Below, piece after piece: positions 1-8,672 of a stretch of DNA of 64,000 nucleotides. The notes beneath the pieces are model-generated. The model saw only the letters and a program-made list of their open reading frames with translations, made no database searches and had not been told where the DNA came from. Numbering within the stretch: position 1 is the first letter of the stretch; each line of letters opens with the position of its first letter. Origin of the DNA: Rhizobium lusitanum (GTDB lineage Bacteria; Pseudomonadota; Alphaproteobacteria; Rhizobiales; Rhizobiaceae); NCBI RefSeq assembly GCF_014189535.1, contig NZ_CP050308.1, forward strand, positions 1,674,001-1,738,000, written 5' to 3'. A program made the position numbers and the translations under genes.

Positions 1-985
1 GGAACATCGGGAACAGCTCGCAGATCGCATCCAGTGTGTGGGTGATGATCTGCAGGCCGCCGGTCTGGCTGTAGGAATTATACTGGTCCGTGCCGGCGCC
101 GATGACGAGTTCGCCCTTGTCCGACTGCGAAATATAGGCATGCACCGTGTTCGACATGACGACGCAGGGGAAAATCGGCTTCAGCGGTTCGGAAACCAGC
201 GCCTGCAGCGGGCTCGATTGCAGCGGCACGCGCACGCCGGCCATCTGCATGACCACCGTCGTGTGGCCAGCCGCCGAAACACCGATCTTCTTGGCGCCGA
301 TGAAGCCACGGTTGGTGTCGACGCCGGTCACGCGTCCATCCGGCCCGCGCTGGATGCCAGTCACTTCGCAATTCTGGATGATATGCACGCCGCGATCAGA
401 CGCTGCGCGAGCAAAGCCCCAGGCAACCGCATCATGACGCGCCGTGCCGCCACGACGCTGGAGAGCCGCGCCGTTGATCGGGTAGCGCGCGCTGCCGGAA
501 ATATCGAGCGGCGGACAAAAAGCCTTGGCCTGCTCCGGCGTCAGCCATTCATTGTCGATGCCGTAGAGACGGTTGGCATGAATATGCCGTTTGAAGGATT
601 GCTGGTCATGCACATTATGCGACAGCATCATCACGCCGCGCGGCGAGTACATGACATTGTAATTGAGATCCTGCGACAGCCCTTCCCAGAGCTTCATCGA
701 ATGCTCGTAAATGTGCATGCTCTCTTCATAGAGATAGTTCGAGCGGATGATGGTCGTGTTGCGGCCGGTATTGCCGCCGCCGAGCCAGCCCTTTTCGAGC
801 ACGGCGATATTGGTGATGCCATGTTCCTTGGCGAGATAATAGGCAGCGCCCAGACCATGGCCGCCACCGCCGATGATGATGACGTCATACTCCTTGCGCG
901 GCTCTGGCGAGGACCATTGGGCCTCCCAGCCCTTGTGAGCCCGCATCGCTTCCCGTGCCACGGCAAAAACCGAGTATTTACGCAT
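1..985 (-). CDS. soxB: Sarcosine oxidase subunit beta, 5' part (cut by window edge)
   Basis: This is the N-terminal 328 codons of the flavin-bearing beta subunit of heterotetrameric sarcosine oxidase, which demethylates sarcosine to glycine and feeds formaldehyde to tetrahydrofolate. The start ATG (985-983) sits behind AGGAG. A Rossmann FAD motif GGGGHGLG is at about residues 39-46, followed by an ELEKG-like strand end and a GNTGRNTT segment typical of the family. Homologues are about 417 residues, so roughly the last fifth lies beyond position 1. The other subunits (soxD, soxA, soxG) would be expected downstream, outside the window. Family assignment is by recognition of conserved segments and is firm. 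Being cut by the window edge is not a biological truncation. Confidence 0.93.
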   Translation of the reverse strand, partial: MRKYSVFAVAREAMRAHKGWEAQWSSPEPRKEYDVIIIGGGGHGLGAAYYLAKEHGITNIAVLEKGWLGGGNTGRNTTIIRSNYLYEESMHIYEHSMKLWEGLSQDLNYNVMYSPRGVMMLSHNVHDQQSFKRHIHANRLYGIDNEWLTPEQAKAFCPPLDISGSARYPINGAALQRRGGTARHDAVAWGFARAASDRGVHIIQNCEVTGIQRGPDGRVTGVDTNRGFIGAKKIGVSAAGHTTVVMQMAGVRVPLQSSPLQALVSEPLKPIFPCVVMSNTVHAYISQSDKGELVIGAGTDQYNSYSQTGGLQIITHTLDAICELFPMF

Positions 986-1147
986 TCGCCCTCAACTCCT
1001 TCAGGCAACAAGCCCGTTTCATCGGCCATACAAATCGCAAATCGAAAACCGACACAACGGCTCTTTTGCGACGCATTCCGCACCGGCTTTCGACACGGTT
1101 AAAAAGAATGCAAAGCTAGACAGTCCACATCTCGTTCATTCGCAGCC

Positions 1148-1423
1148 CTATTTGCGCTGTAAATGGCAGATCTTCACCCGCCCACCATGGCCGTCTTTGC
1201 GCCAGACGCAGCCCTCTTTCCGTGGCTTGCGGTCATAAATATAGATTCTAGCCCGATTCTTGCTGTCGAACCTCTGGTTTGAAAAATCGTGACCGCCGAC
1301 GCGAACATTCTTACCGAAACGGACCTCGCCGGCGGTGACTGGCGCAAGCGTCGCGGCCAGAACAGCAAAGACAAGTGCCGCCGCAAACAGTCTTTCGGCG
1401 GAGAGGACGTTCGTGAATGTCAT
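1148..1423 (-). CDS. Small secreted hypothetical protein
   Basis: A 91-residue protein of unknown function. The first ~31 residues form a clear Sec signal peptide: a hydrophobic core followed by an Ala-rich stretch, with cleavage likely after the PVTAG region. The mature part is short, basic and rich in Arg, Lys, Gly and His, and carries two Cys (in EGCVWR and KICHLQ) that could form a disulfide in the periplasm. The ATG at 1423 is preceded by a GGAGAA ribosome-binding site. Its neighbours, soxB and rpsU, give no functional clue. The signal peptide and ribosome site make it a credible gene, but I do not recognise a family. Confidence 0.6.
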   Translation of the reverse strand: MTFTNVLSAERLFAAALVFAVLAATLAPVTAGEVRFGKNVRVGGHDFSNQRFDSKNRARIYIYDRKPRKEGCVWRKDGHGGRVKICHLQRK

Positions 1424-1759
1424 GCCGCGATTCTCCTTTGACCCACGCCGGGACTACCGCGATAGCATAGAGTAACAACGTGATGCTGGATCTTCGCACA
1501 GGCATGTCAGTCTCGCAAAGTATGGCGAGGCAATCCATCTTCGATAGCCATGGCAACGCGATCAAGGTATTGCAAGCCTGTCTCGACTCCTGCGAATTGC
1601 TTTTTCCTCTGCTAATGCACGATCCGGCTAGACTTTGACAAAGTGATCTGTTATTGCGCCAAACCAATCGCAAGGCTTCTGCCGCGCGAACGTTATATTT
1701 TTGCCTTTTGGCGCCTCCGTCGCATCAGGTAACAACCAAACTAAAGGAACGTGATTCTC

Positions 1760-1972
1760 GTGCAGGTACTTGTCCGCGATAACAATGTCGACCAGGCTCT
1801 CCGCGCTCTCAAGAAGAAGATGCAGCGCGAAGGTATTTTCCGCGAAATGAAGATGCGCGACTTTTACGAAAAGCCGTCGCAGAAGCGTGCTCGCGAAAAA
1901 GCCGAAGCCGTTCGTCGCGTTCGCAAGCTGGCCCGCAAGCGCGCACAGCGCGAAGGTGTGGTTGCACGGTAA
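1760..1972 (+). CDS. rpsU: 30S ribosomal protein S21
   Basis: A 70-residue basic protein that joins the 30S subunit near the anti-Shine-Dalgarno region and helps initiation. The sequence begins [20 protein letters not shown] and continues with the S21 core ([17 protein letters not shown]) and an Arg/Lys-rich tail. I chose the GTG at 1760 rather than the in-frame GTG at 1751. The AAGGA at 1744-1748 is 11 bases from 1760 but only 2 from 1751, and family members start at this Met. It appears monocistronic, with a strong terminator downstream. Length fits the alphaproteobacterial family. Confidence 0.96.
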   Translation: MQVLVRDNNVDQALRALKKKMQREGIFREMKMRDFYEKPSQKRAREKAEAVRRVRKLARKRAQREGVVAR

Positions 1973-2006
1973 TCGTCGTTTTTTCGACGTTTTCAAATGC
2001 ATGTCT

Positions 2007-2038
2007 GGCGGGGGCGAATCGTTCGCCGCCGCCTTTTT
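2007..2038 (+). terminator. Rho-independent terminator of rpsU
   Basis: A 12-bp GC-rich stem with one mismatch and a TCG loop (left arm 2007-2018, right arm 2022-2033), followed directly by five T residues. It lies 35 bases after the rpsU stop codon. Confidence 0.88.
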
Positions 2039-2082
2039 GATTTATTCTCCATGCAAATCGGATTAAATCAGAGCAGCCCGAT

Positions 2083-2985
2083 ATGACGCATGGGAAAGCG
2101 AACCCGATAATGGCAATTACGACGTCCGAACAGTTCCACACTTCGAACCTCATCTCCTTTGTTTCGAAGCGCACAGCTGCCCTGCCTGCTTTGGCACTTC
2201 TTGCTGCGATCGGCCTTTCCGGCTGCCAGACAGCCTCCACCGATACGGTAATCCGCATCGACAAGGCCCAAGGCTCCTCGGAAAACATTGCCTCGTTGAC
2301 GTCGGTCATCAACGCTAATCCGCAGGATCCTGAAGGCTATAACGTTCGTGGCACCGCCTATGGCCGCGCCGGCGACTTCAACCGCGCCCTTGCGGACTTC
2401 AACCAGGCGATCCAGATTAATCCGAAGTTCTACCAGGCTTACGCCAACCGCGCGCTCATCTACCGCAACATGGGCAAGCTGCCGGAAGCCGTCGCGGACT
2501 ACAGCGCCGCGCTGCAAATCAATGGCAATTACGATGTCGCCTATATCGGCCGTGGCAACCTCTATCGCCAGTCCGGACGCGACAATGATGCCTTCAACGA
2601 TTATTCCAAGGCGGTCAGCCTCGGCACGACGGATGGCCGCGCCTACAATGGCCGCGGCGTGATCTTCCAGAAGCGCAATCAGCAGGATAAGGCGATCGAC
2701 GACTTCTCCAAGGCGATCTCGCTGTCGCCGAATTCGCCCGAGCCCTACAACAGCCGCGGTATTTCCTACCTCGCCCAGAAAGACGAAGACAACGCCTTCG
2801 CCGATTTCAACCACGCGATCGACCTCGACAACAAGGTTGCCGAATCCTGGGCCAATCAGGCGTTCGTCTACGAGCAGCGCGGCGACAAGGCCAAGGCTCG
2901 CCGCTCCTACCAGCACGCCGTCAACCTCGACCCGAGCTACCAGCCGGGCAAGGACGGCCTGGCGCGCGTCAGCGCAGGTAGCTGA
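2083..2985 (+). CDS. TPR-repeat lipoprotein
   Basis: A 300-residue envelope protein made almost wholly of tetratricopeptide repeats. An N-terminal hydrophobic segment ends in a lipobox (LSGC, Cys at about residue 48), so it should be lipid-anchored in the inner or outer membrane. About six TPR units follow, each with the GYNxRGxAYxxxGxxxxAxxDFxxAI pattern, from about residue 80 to the end. It is related to NlpI-type scaffold lipoproteins, but its specific partner is unknown. An alternative start at 2110 has a GGGAAAG upstream and gives a more usual signal-peptide length. A terminator follows 28 bases after the stop, so the gene seems to stand alone. Confidence 0.85.
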   Translation: MTHGKANPIMAITTSEQFHTSNLISFVSKRTAALPALALLAAIGLSGCQTASTDTVIRIDKAQGSSENIASLTSVINANPQDPEGYNVRGTAYGRAGDFNRALADFNQAIQINPKFYQAYANRALIYRNMGKLPEAVADYSAALQINGNYDVAYIGRGNLYRQSGRDNDAFNDYSKAVSLGTTDGRAYNGRGVIFQKRNQQDKAIDDFSKAISLSPNSPEPYNSRGISYLAQKDEDNAFADFNHAIDLDNKVAESWANQAFVYEQRGDKAKARRSYQHAVNLDPSYQPGKDGLARVSAGS

Positions 2986-3012
2986 GATCGCCGCATAGCA
3001 TCGAAACAGTGG

Positions 3013-3048
3013 GCCGCCCGGCGATCATCCGCCCGGCGGCTTTTCTTT
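3013..3048 (+). terminator. Rho-independent terminator after TPR lipoprotein gene
   Basis: An 11-position GC stem with one mismatch (arms 3013-3023 and 3030-3040), a six-base loop, then TTTTCTTT. It is placed just past the stop at 2985. Confidence 0.8.
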
Positions 3049-3103
3049 GCGCTGTTGAGCGCATAGTCTCGCGCTAGACCCAAATCCGAACGAGACATAC
3101 GAC

Positions 3104-4186
3104 ATGCCCTCTCCCCAGAAAATCATCGTGGTCGGCGCCGGCATCATCGGCGCATCCATCGCCTGGCACTTGGCACGCAAGGGCGCTGATGTCACCGTGA
3201 TCGCCAAAAAGGCGGGCGGCGAGGCGACACCCTGTTCGTTTGCCTGGATCAATGCGGGCTGGAGCAACCCTGAATTCTATTACCATTTCCGCCGCCGCTC
3301 GATGGCGGAATGGTCGCGGCTGGCGACCGACATTCCCGGCCTGCCGCTCTCCTGGTGCGGCGGGCTCTGCTGGGACATGCCAGAGGCCGAGCTGGAGGCC
3401 TATCTCGCGCAGCATCACGGCTGGGGCTATGACATACAGCCGGTCAACCGCGCGACGAGCGCCACCATCGAACCAAGCCTTATTGATCCGCCCGCCTTTG
3501 CCGTGCATGTCGCAGAAGAAGGCGCCGTCGAACCCGTCGCCGCCGCCAATCTTCTGCTGGAAGATGCCGCCCGGCACGGCGCGACGCTATCATTCGACAC
3601 GGAAGTGACGCGACTTTTGCAGGAGAACGGCAGGATTGCCGGCGTTGAGACCACCGACGGCACGCTGCTTGCCGATCATGTCGTCCTTGCCGCCGGCGCC
3701 GGTATCCTTCCGCTCGCCGCCGCCATCGGCATCGATGTGCCGATCGAAACGCCGCCGGGACTGATCGCGCATTCCCGCCCTCACCCTCCGCTGCTGAATG
3801 GCCTCGTCATGGCGCCGGAACTGCATATGCGCCAGACGCAAGAAGGCCGGATCATCGCCGGCAGCGATTTCGGCGGCGGCGATCCCAGCGACGATCCGCG
3901 CAAGGCTGCCGAGGAAATTCTTGCCCGGGTCCGGGCCATGTTGCGTGGCAGCGAAGAGCTCGAACTCGATTTTTATACGATCGGCTATCGCCCGAACCCG
4001 AAGGGTGGCTTCCCGATCATCGGCAGCGTGGATGCCGCGCCGGGCCTCTATCTCGCCGTCCTGCATTCCGGCGTGACCTTGGCGCCGCTCGTCGGACTGC
4101 TTGCAGCGGAAGAGATTTCCGGTGGACATTTGGAGGCGCAGCTCGCTCCATTCCGCCTGTCGCGATTTACGAAGGACGGCGAATGA
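3104..4186 (+). CDS. FAD-dependent oxidoreductase, DadA/DAO family
   Basis: A 360-residue flavoprotein of the D-amino-acid oxidase fold. The dinucleotide-binding motif GAGIIG is at residues 11-16, and the C-terminal DAO signature region carries IGYRPNPKGGFPIIG followed by a conserved HSGVTLAP segment. The family oxidises secondary or primary amines such as D-amino acids, glycine or sarcosine. The substrate here cannot be named. It is monocistronic as far as I can see: a terminator lies upstream, and the next certain gene, a histidine kinase, starts over 200 bases later. ATG at 3104 follows GACATACGAC with no strong ribosome site, but the Rossmann fold begins directly after it. Confidence 0.85.
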   Translation: MPSPQKIIVVGAGIIGASIAWHLARKGADVTVIAKKAGGEATPCSFAWINAGWSNPEFYYHFRRRSMAEWSRLATDIPGLPLSWCGGLCWDMPEAELEAYLAQHHGWGYDIQPVNRATSATIEPSLIDPPAFAVHVAEEGAVEPVAAANLLLEDAARHGATLSFDTEVTRLLQENGRIAGVETTDGTLLADHVVLAAGAGILPLAAAIGIDVPIETPPGLIAHSRPHPPLLNGLVMAPELHMRQTQEGRIIAGSDFGGGDPSDDPRKAAEEILARVRAMLRGSEELELDFYTIGYRPNPKGGFPIIGSVDAAPGLYLAVLHSGVTLAPLVGLLAAEEISGGHLEAQLAPFRLSRFTKDGE

Positions 4187-4429
4187 TCCATACGACGATC
4201 GACGTCAAATCCATGCCGCGTTCACCCGAAGCGTCCGGCGTCACTTACGATTTAACGGCGGTGACTTTTCGTATGTTGCAACAAATTTTGCCGGGCAATA
4301 ACATGACACTTTCGAGAACATGCTGCTCGGACAAAAGCATGGGGGCGCTCGGCATGATAACTGAAACCGCTATTTCCACCTTCGCAGACGCGCTCGAACC
4401 CTATGGTGGTCCGATCGGTTGATCGTGTT

Positions 4430-6091
4430 ATGAAAAAGCTGCATTTCCCAAGGGCTTCGATTGGAGCTTATCTGATCGCCATAGCGCTGGCGATTGCCTT
4501 GCCGATCCTTGCCTTCGTGGCACTCTTGCTGGTCCAGCTCGAGAACAACGAGCGCGACGTATTGAAGCGCGACGCGGTTCAGGACGCGCAGGCGCTGGGC
4601 CGTACCATTGACCGGCAATTGCAGGATATGGCGACAACTCTGCGGTTGCTCTCCTCCTCGCCGGAGTTGGAACACAACGATATAGCCACCTTCTTCTACC
4701 GGACGGAGACGGTACTGCGTACCGATTCGCTGTTTGTCCTGGTCTTGGAAAAGGACGGCCAGATGCGACTGAATACGCGATGGCCACTCAGTACGTCGCT
4801 TGGCAAGACCGGCAATATGGCGGCGCTGCAATCGGCGCTCAACTCGGGACGCATCGAAGCTTCGGATGTCTTCGTCGGATCCAAAATCCACCGCTGGGTT
4901 TATAATGTCACCCTGCCACTCGACCATTCGCCGGCCGGCGCCGCCCTGGCCATGACGCAGGATGCCGCCGATCTCGCCAAGCTCGTCACGACAGACGCCC
5001 TTGCCCCTGGTTGGTCGGCCGCGGTCATCGACAGTTCCGGCCATATCGTCGCCGCCAGCGGCCCCGCAAATCTCTCTCCCGGCGATCCGTTCAACAAGGA
5101 CATTCTGCCGAAACTGATCGCCTCGAGCGGCGTCTATCAGGATGAGAATATCCTGCCGCACTCTTTGCTCGGCTATGCGCAGATTCCCGGCTGGTCCTGG
5201 AAAGCCGTCGTATGGGGACCTGTCGCCTCCGCGCAGGCGTCGCTGATGAGCACCTGGCGCTTCCTGATCTATGGTGGCGTCACTCTGCTCCTGGTCGCGC
5301 TGATTGCCGTCTATGCGCTGGCCCGCCAGGTGCGTACCACCATACGGAGCGTCGCCGAGATGGCCGAACGCATGGGCCGCGGTGAGATCGTTTCACCGGT
5401 CGAAACCAGCGTCATCGAGGCCAATCAGGTCGCCATAGCGCTGTCCAACGCCTCCTTCGATCGTAGCGAAACGGAGGACCGGCTGCATTTCGTCATGCAC
5501 GAGCTCGTCCACCGCACCAAGAACCTGCTGGCGCTCGCCCAGGCGATGACCCGCCAGCTCGCCCGGCAAACCGACAGCGTCGATACCTTTCAACGCGCCG
5601 TCGCCGACCGGTTGGAGGGACTGGCGCGGTCGATCGAGGTGCTGACCAGCGAACAATGGTCGGGCGTATCCTTGCGACGGGTGATCGACATTCATCTGGC
5701 CACCTTCCTGCAAGCACCACAGCAGCTCGACATCGATGGTCAGGATTTTGTCTTGAAGCCGGAAGCCGTGCAGAATCTCGGACTGGTGCTGCATGAACTG
5801 GCGACGAATTCGGTGAAATACGGCGCGCTTTCCGCGCCCGAGGGCAAGATCGCCATCGAGTGGACGAATCTCGACGGCGATATCGGACCGATGATCCAGT
5901 TCACCTGGACGGAAAGCGGCGGCCCGCCGGTCAAGTCACCGACCGCCACAGGCTTCGGCACCACCGTCACCAAGGCCCATGCGGCGGCAGCCTTCGGCGG
6001 CAATGTCGAGGTCGACTTCCGGCCAACGGGCCTCGTCTGGGTGCTGAACGCCCTGCGCAGCACCATGGAGCGCGAGCGAGAGCGGACGTGA
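4430..6091 (+). CDS. HWE-family sensor histidine kinase with periplasmic sensor domain
   Basis: A 553-residue membrane kinase. Transmembrane segment 1 is at about 11-34. A periplasmic dCACHE-like sensor follows, then transmembrane segment 2 at about 281-303, a HAMP-like linker and the catalytic core. The phosphoacceptor region ELVHRTKNLLAL places His at about 361. The ATP-binding part has HELATNSVKYGAL and WTESGGPP, whose W-x-E at about 493 defines HWE kinases. These often signal to single-domain regulators or to the general stress response in Rhizobiales. No response regulator is adjacent, so it is an orphan here. An in-frame ATG at 4403 adds nine residues; 4430 leaves a normal membrane-anchor start. 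Confidence 0.88.
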   Translation: MKKLHFPRASIGAYLIAIALAIALPILAFVALLLVQLENNERDVLKRDAVQDAQALGRTIDRQLQDMATTLRLLSSSPELEHNDIATFFYRTETVLRTDSLFVLVLEKDGQMRLNTRWPLSTSLGKTGNMAALQSALNSGRIEASDVFVGSKIHRWVYNVTLPLDHSPAGAALAMTQDAADLAKLVTTDALAPGWSAAVIDSSGHIVAASGPANLSPGDPFNKDILPKLIASSGVYQDENILPHSLLGYAQIPGWSWKAVVWGPVASAQASLMSTWRFLIYGGVTLLLVALIAVYALARQVRTTIRSVAEMAERMGRGEIVSPVETSVIEANQVAIALSNASFDRSETEDRLHFVMHELVHRTKNLLALAQAMTRQLARQTDSVDTFQRAVADRLEGLARSIEVLTSEQWSGVSLRRVIDIHLATFLQAPQQLDIDGQDFVLKPEAVQNLGLVLHELATNSVKYGALSAPEGKIAIEWTNLDGDIGPMIQFTWTESGGPPVKSPTATGFGTTVTKAHAAAAFGGNVEVDFRPTGLVWVLNALRSTMERERERT

Positions 6092-6100
6092 AGCTAGTAA

Positions 6101-6544
6101 CTATTTGTCTCGCGGCGTGAACCGAAGTTTCTGGATTTTGTTTCTCTCCACGATCGCCGATCTTATTTTTTCAAAGAATGGCTCCGGTAGAAGACCATAG
6201 TCGATACGACCAGGTTGTTCCGGCCGTTCCCGAAGATCGTAGCCGGGCCAAATGAAACGATTCAGCTCGGTAATGCGAACCCAATGCCTTTCATCATTGA
6301 GACCGAGGCGCTTACAAATCTCTCGCGGAATCTCCACCGATGCGGTCGGATCAGAACGCGTTGGCTCGGAATGCGTTATCGGCACAACAACGGCTTGAAA
6401 AAGGCCAGCATCGCGGACCTTGGTCGCCAAGACGATTGCACAGGGGCGATCCTTTGCAGCTTCGTAGATGCCACGCTCGTGATCGCTACCCCAAAGGAAC
6501 GCATAGCGGATAACAAGGCCAGGCGCCGGCTCGGGATACTTCAC
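6101..6544 (-). CDS. PemK/MazF-like growth inhibitor (toxin of a TA pair)
   Basis: A 147-residue protein with the short beta-rich pattern of the PemK/MazF family: a DRPCAIVLAT strand, VVVPITHSEP, and a later EIP segment. The family cleaves mRNA. GTG start at 6544 overlaps the antitoxin TGA (6541-6543), so translation is coupled. It ends 9 bases from the HWE kinase stop, on the opposite strand. The fit is to the divergent PemK-like group common in alphaproteobacteria rather than to E. coli MazF itself. Toxicity is inferred, and catalytic residues cannot be assigned confidently by eye. Confidence 0.72.
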   Translation of the reverse strand: MKYPEPAPGLVIRYAFLWGSDHERGIYEAAKDRPCAIVLATKVRDAGLFQAVVVPITHSEPTRSDPTASVEIPREICKRLGLNDERHWVRITELNRFIWPGYDLRERPEQPGRIDYGLLPEPFFEKIRSAIVERNKIQKLRFTPRDK

Positions 6545-6795
6545 CTAGGCACAACACCGTATTGAGCGTTTTCGATATCGGCTATCGTCTCATCATCGAG
6601 TTCGCCGACGATAAGAACTTCGCGCTCCCTGCGCTTCAATAGTTCGTAGTGAGCCAATTCGCTGGCAGAGAGATAGCCGCCAACAACGCGGCCATGACTG
6701 GTGATCTCGATCACCTTGGCGGCGATCGCTTCATCCTGATATTTTGCAAAGCTGCGCGAAAACTCGGTCGCAGAAACCTTTAACACCCCCGTCAT
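6541..6795 (-). CDS. Phd/YefM-like antitoxin
   Basis: An 84-residue antitoxin of the Phd/YefM fold. The N-terminal DNA-binding part (VSATEFSRSFAKYQDEA ... VIEITSHGRVVGGYLSA) matches the family, with a variable acidic tail that would neutralise the toxin. ATG at 6795 follows a perfect GAAGGAGG at 6803-6810. It is the first gene of a two-gene operon with the downstream toxin, sharing a GTGA overlap. A 30-bp palindrome lies directly upstream and is the likely autoregulatory operator. Confidence in the family is good, from the SHGR-GGY-SA core. Confidence 0.85.
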   Translation of the reverse strand: MTGVLKVSATEFSRSFAKYQDEAIAAKVIEITSHGRVVGGYLSASELAHYELLKRREREVLIVGELDDETIADIENAQYGVVPR

Positions 6796-6812
6796 ATCGC
6801 GGCCTCCTTCTT

Positions 6813-6842
6813 AAATATGTAAAATACGTATTTTACATATTT
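6813..6842. promoter_or_regulatory. Perfect 30-bp palindrome, probable TA operator
   Basis: Two 15-base arms meeting at CG (centre 6827/6828) are exact reverse complements, reading AAATATGTAAAATAC and its complement. It starts 18 bases upstream of the antitoxin ATG, where Phd-type antitoxins bind to repress their own operon. It is very AT-rich compared with its surroundings. Confidence 0.75.
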
Positions 6843-6868
6843 TGTCAAACAATGCTGCGGCTGGCGTT

Positions 6869-8266
6869 TTACTCGTTCATCGCCTTGACGATAGCTTCCG
6901 TCACCTTCTTGGCGTCGCCGAGCAGCATCATCGTGCCGTCCTTGTAGAACAGCGTATTGTCGATGCCGGCATAGCCGGAGCCGAGGGAGCGCTTGACGAA
7001 GAGGCAGGTCTTGGCCTTGTCGACATCGAGGATCGGCATGCCGTAGATCGGTGAGGTCTTGTCGTCACGCGCGGCCGGATTGGTGACGTCGTTGGCGCCA
7101 ATGACATAGGCGACATCGGCCTGGGCCAGTTCCGAATTGATGTCCTCAAGCTCGAACACCTCGTCATAGGGCACGTTGGCCTCGGCGAGCAGCACGTTCA
7201 TGTGGCCGGGCATGCGGCCGGCGACCGGATGGATGGCATATTTCACGTCGACACCATGGGCCTTCAGGCGATCGGCCATCTCGCGCAGCGCATGCTGCGC
7301 CTGCGCCACCGCCATGCCATAGCCCGGCACGATGATAACCTTTGAGGCATTCGCCATCAGATAGGCGGCATCTTCGGCCGAGCCGAGCTTGACCGTCTTG
7401 TCGCTGTTGTCAGTGCCGCCGGTAGAAGCCTCACCGCCGAAGCCGCCGAGAATGACGGAGACGAAGGAGCGATTCATGCCCTTGCACATGATGTAGGACA
7501 GGATCGCGCCGGAGGAGCCGACCAGCGCGCCGGTGATGATCAGCGCCAGATTGCCGAGCGTGAAGCCGATGCCCGCCGCGGCCCAGCCGGAATAGGAATT
7601 CAGCATCGAGACCACGACCGGCATGTCGGCGCCGCCGATCGGCACGATCAGAAGCACGCCGAGCGCCAGCGCCAGGACGACGATCGCCCAGAAATCGAAA
7701 TGGCTCTCGCTGATCGCCAGGCCCACCATGAAGAACAGGATCAGCGCCAGCAGCGCCGCATTGATGAGATGACGATAGGGCAGCAGGATCGGCTTGCCGG
7801 ACATGCGACCATCGAGTTTCAGGAAGGCGATGATCGAGCCGGTGAAGGTCAGCGCGCCGATGGCGACACCGATCGCCATTTCGATGCGCGCCTCGGTATG
7901 GATCGAGCCGATATTGCCAATGCCGAAGGAAGACGGTGTGTAAAGCGCCGAAGCCGCAACCAGCACGGCCGCCAGACCGACCAGCGAGTGGAAGCCGGCC
8001 ACGAGCTGCGGCATCGAGGTCATCGGGATGACACGGGCAATATAGGCCCCTGCTCCGCCGCCGATGGCAAGGCCAAGGACGATCAGCACCAGTCCGCCGA
8101 AGGACGGCGTCGCCAATACCAGCGTCGTGGCGATGGCGATGCCCATACCGATCATGCCGTAGAGATTGCCGCGGCGGCTGGTGGCCGGATGCGACAGGCC
8201 GCGCAGCGCCAGAATGAACAGCACGCCGGAAACGAGATAGAGGAAGGCCGCGATATTGCTCAGCAT
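6869..8266 (-). CDS. pntB: NAD(P) transhydrogenase subunit beta
   Basis: A 465-residue membrane subunit of proton-translocating transhydrogenase, which uses the proton gradient to reduce NADP+ with NADH. The N-terminal two thirds hold the multi-pass membrane domain. The soluble NADP(H)-binding domain III follows, with KVIIVPGYGMAVAQ at about 315 and the later GANDVTNPAAR and IYGMPILDVDKA segments. I chose the ATG at 8266 (MLSNIAAFLYL) because a longer reading frame up to 8389 would run into pntAB and has no family similarity. It starts 7 bases after the pntAB stop and ends the operon. Confidence 0.97.
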   Translation of the reverse strand: MLSNIAAFLYLVSGVLFILALRGLSHPATSRRGNLYGMIGMGIAIATTLVLATPSFGGLVLIVLGLAIGGGAGAYIARVIPMTSMPQLVAGFHSLVGLAAVLVAASALYTPSSFGIGNIGSIHTEARIEMAIGVAIGALTFTGSIIAFLKLDGRMSGKPILLPYRHLINAALLALILFFMVGLAISESHFDFWAIVVLALALGVLLIVPIGGADMPVVVSMLNSYSGWAAAGIGFTLGNLALIITGALVGSSGAILSYIMCKGMNRSFVSVILGGFGGEASTGGTDNSDKTVKLGSAEDAAYLMANASKVIIVPGYGMAVAQAQHALREMADRLKAHGVDVKYAIHPVAGRMPGHMNVLLAEANVPYDEVFELEDINSELAQADVAYVIGANDVTNPAARDDKTSPIYGMPILDVDKAKTCLFVKRSLGSGYAGIDNTLFYKDGTMMLLGDAKKVTEAIVKAMNE

Positions 8267-8273
8267 GCCGCTC

Positions 8274-8672
8274 TCACTTCTCTTTCTTCTTGTACATCGC
8301 CAGCATGCGCTGGGTGACAAGGAAGCCGCCGACGATATTGACCGAGACAAGCACCAGCGCCACGAAGCCAAAGCCCGTGGCAAGCCCACTCGCGGAAATG
8401 CCGACCGCCAGGAGCGCGCCGACGACGATGACCGAGGAGATCGCGTTCGTCACCGCCATCAGCGGCGTATGCAGGGCCGGCGTTACCGACCAGACGACAT
8501 AATAGCCCACGAAGATCGCCAGCACGAAGATGGCCAGCTGGAAAACGAAGGGATCGATCGCGCCGCCGGAGACTGCACTGACGGTCTCGGGGGCCTGCGC
8601 TGCGGCGGTCCTCACCGCAGTCACGGCGTCATTCAATTGTTGGAGCGCTTGATCTATTGCCTGGCTGGCCAT
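8274..8672 (-). CDS. pntAB: NAD(P) transhydrogenase subunit alpha part 2
   Basis: A 132-residue protein carrying the membrane part (domain IIa) of the alpha subunit. After a hydrophilic lead of about 45 residues there are several closely spaced hydrophobic helices (FVFQLAIFVLAIFVGYYVVW, an ISSVIVVGALLAV segment, and VALVLVSVNIVGGFL). In rhizobia and Rhodospirillum the alpha subunit is split in two genes as here, whereas in E. coli it is one. ATG (8672-8670) directly abuts the pntAA stop (8675-8673), so the genes are translationally coupled. Confidence 0.95.
   Translation of the reverse strand: MASQAIDQALQQLNDAVTAVRTAAAQAPETVSAVSGGAIDPFVFQLAIFVLAIFVGYYVVWSVTPALHTPLMAVTNAISSVIVVGALLAVGISASGLATGFGFVALVLVSVNIVGGFLVTQRMLAMYKKKEK

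Noticed and set aside
1635..1699. TTGACA (1635-1640) and TATATT (1694-1699) upstream of rpsU as a promoter
   Set aside because: The spacing between the two boxes is far too long for one promoter, and neither has a partner at 16-18 bases.
4183..4422. 79-residue open frame overlapping the FAD oxidoreductase stop by four bases
   Set aside because: The ATGA overlap looks like coupling, but the sequence has no family match or hydrophobic pattern and runs into the histidine kinase start. I treat the region as the kinase leader.
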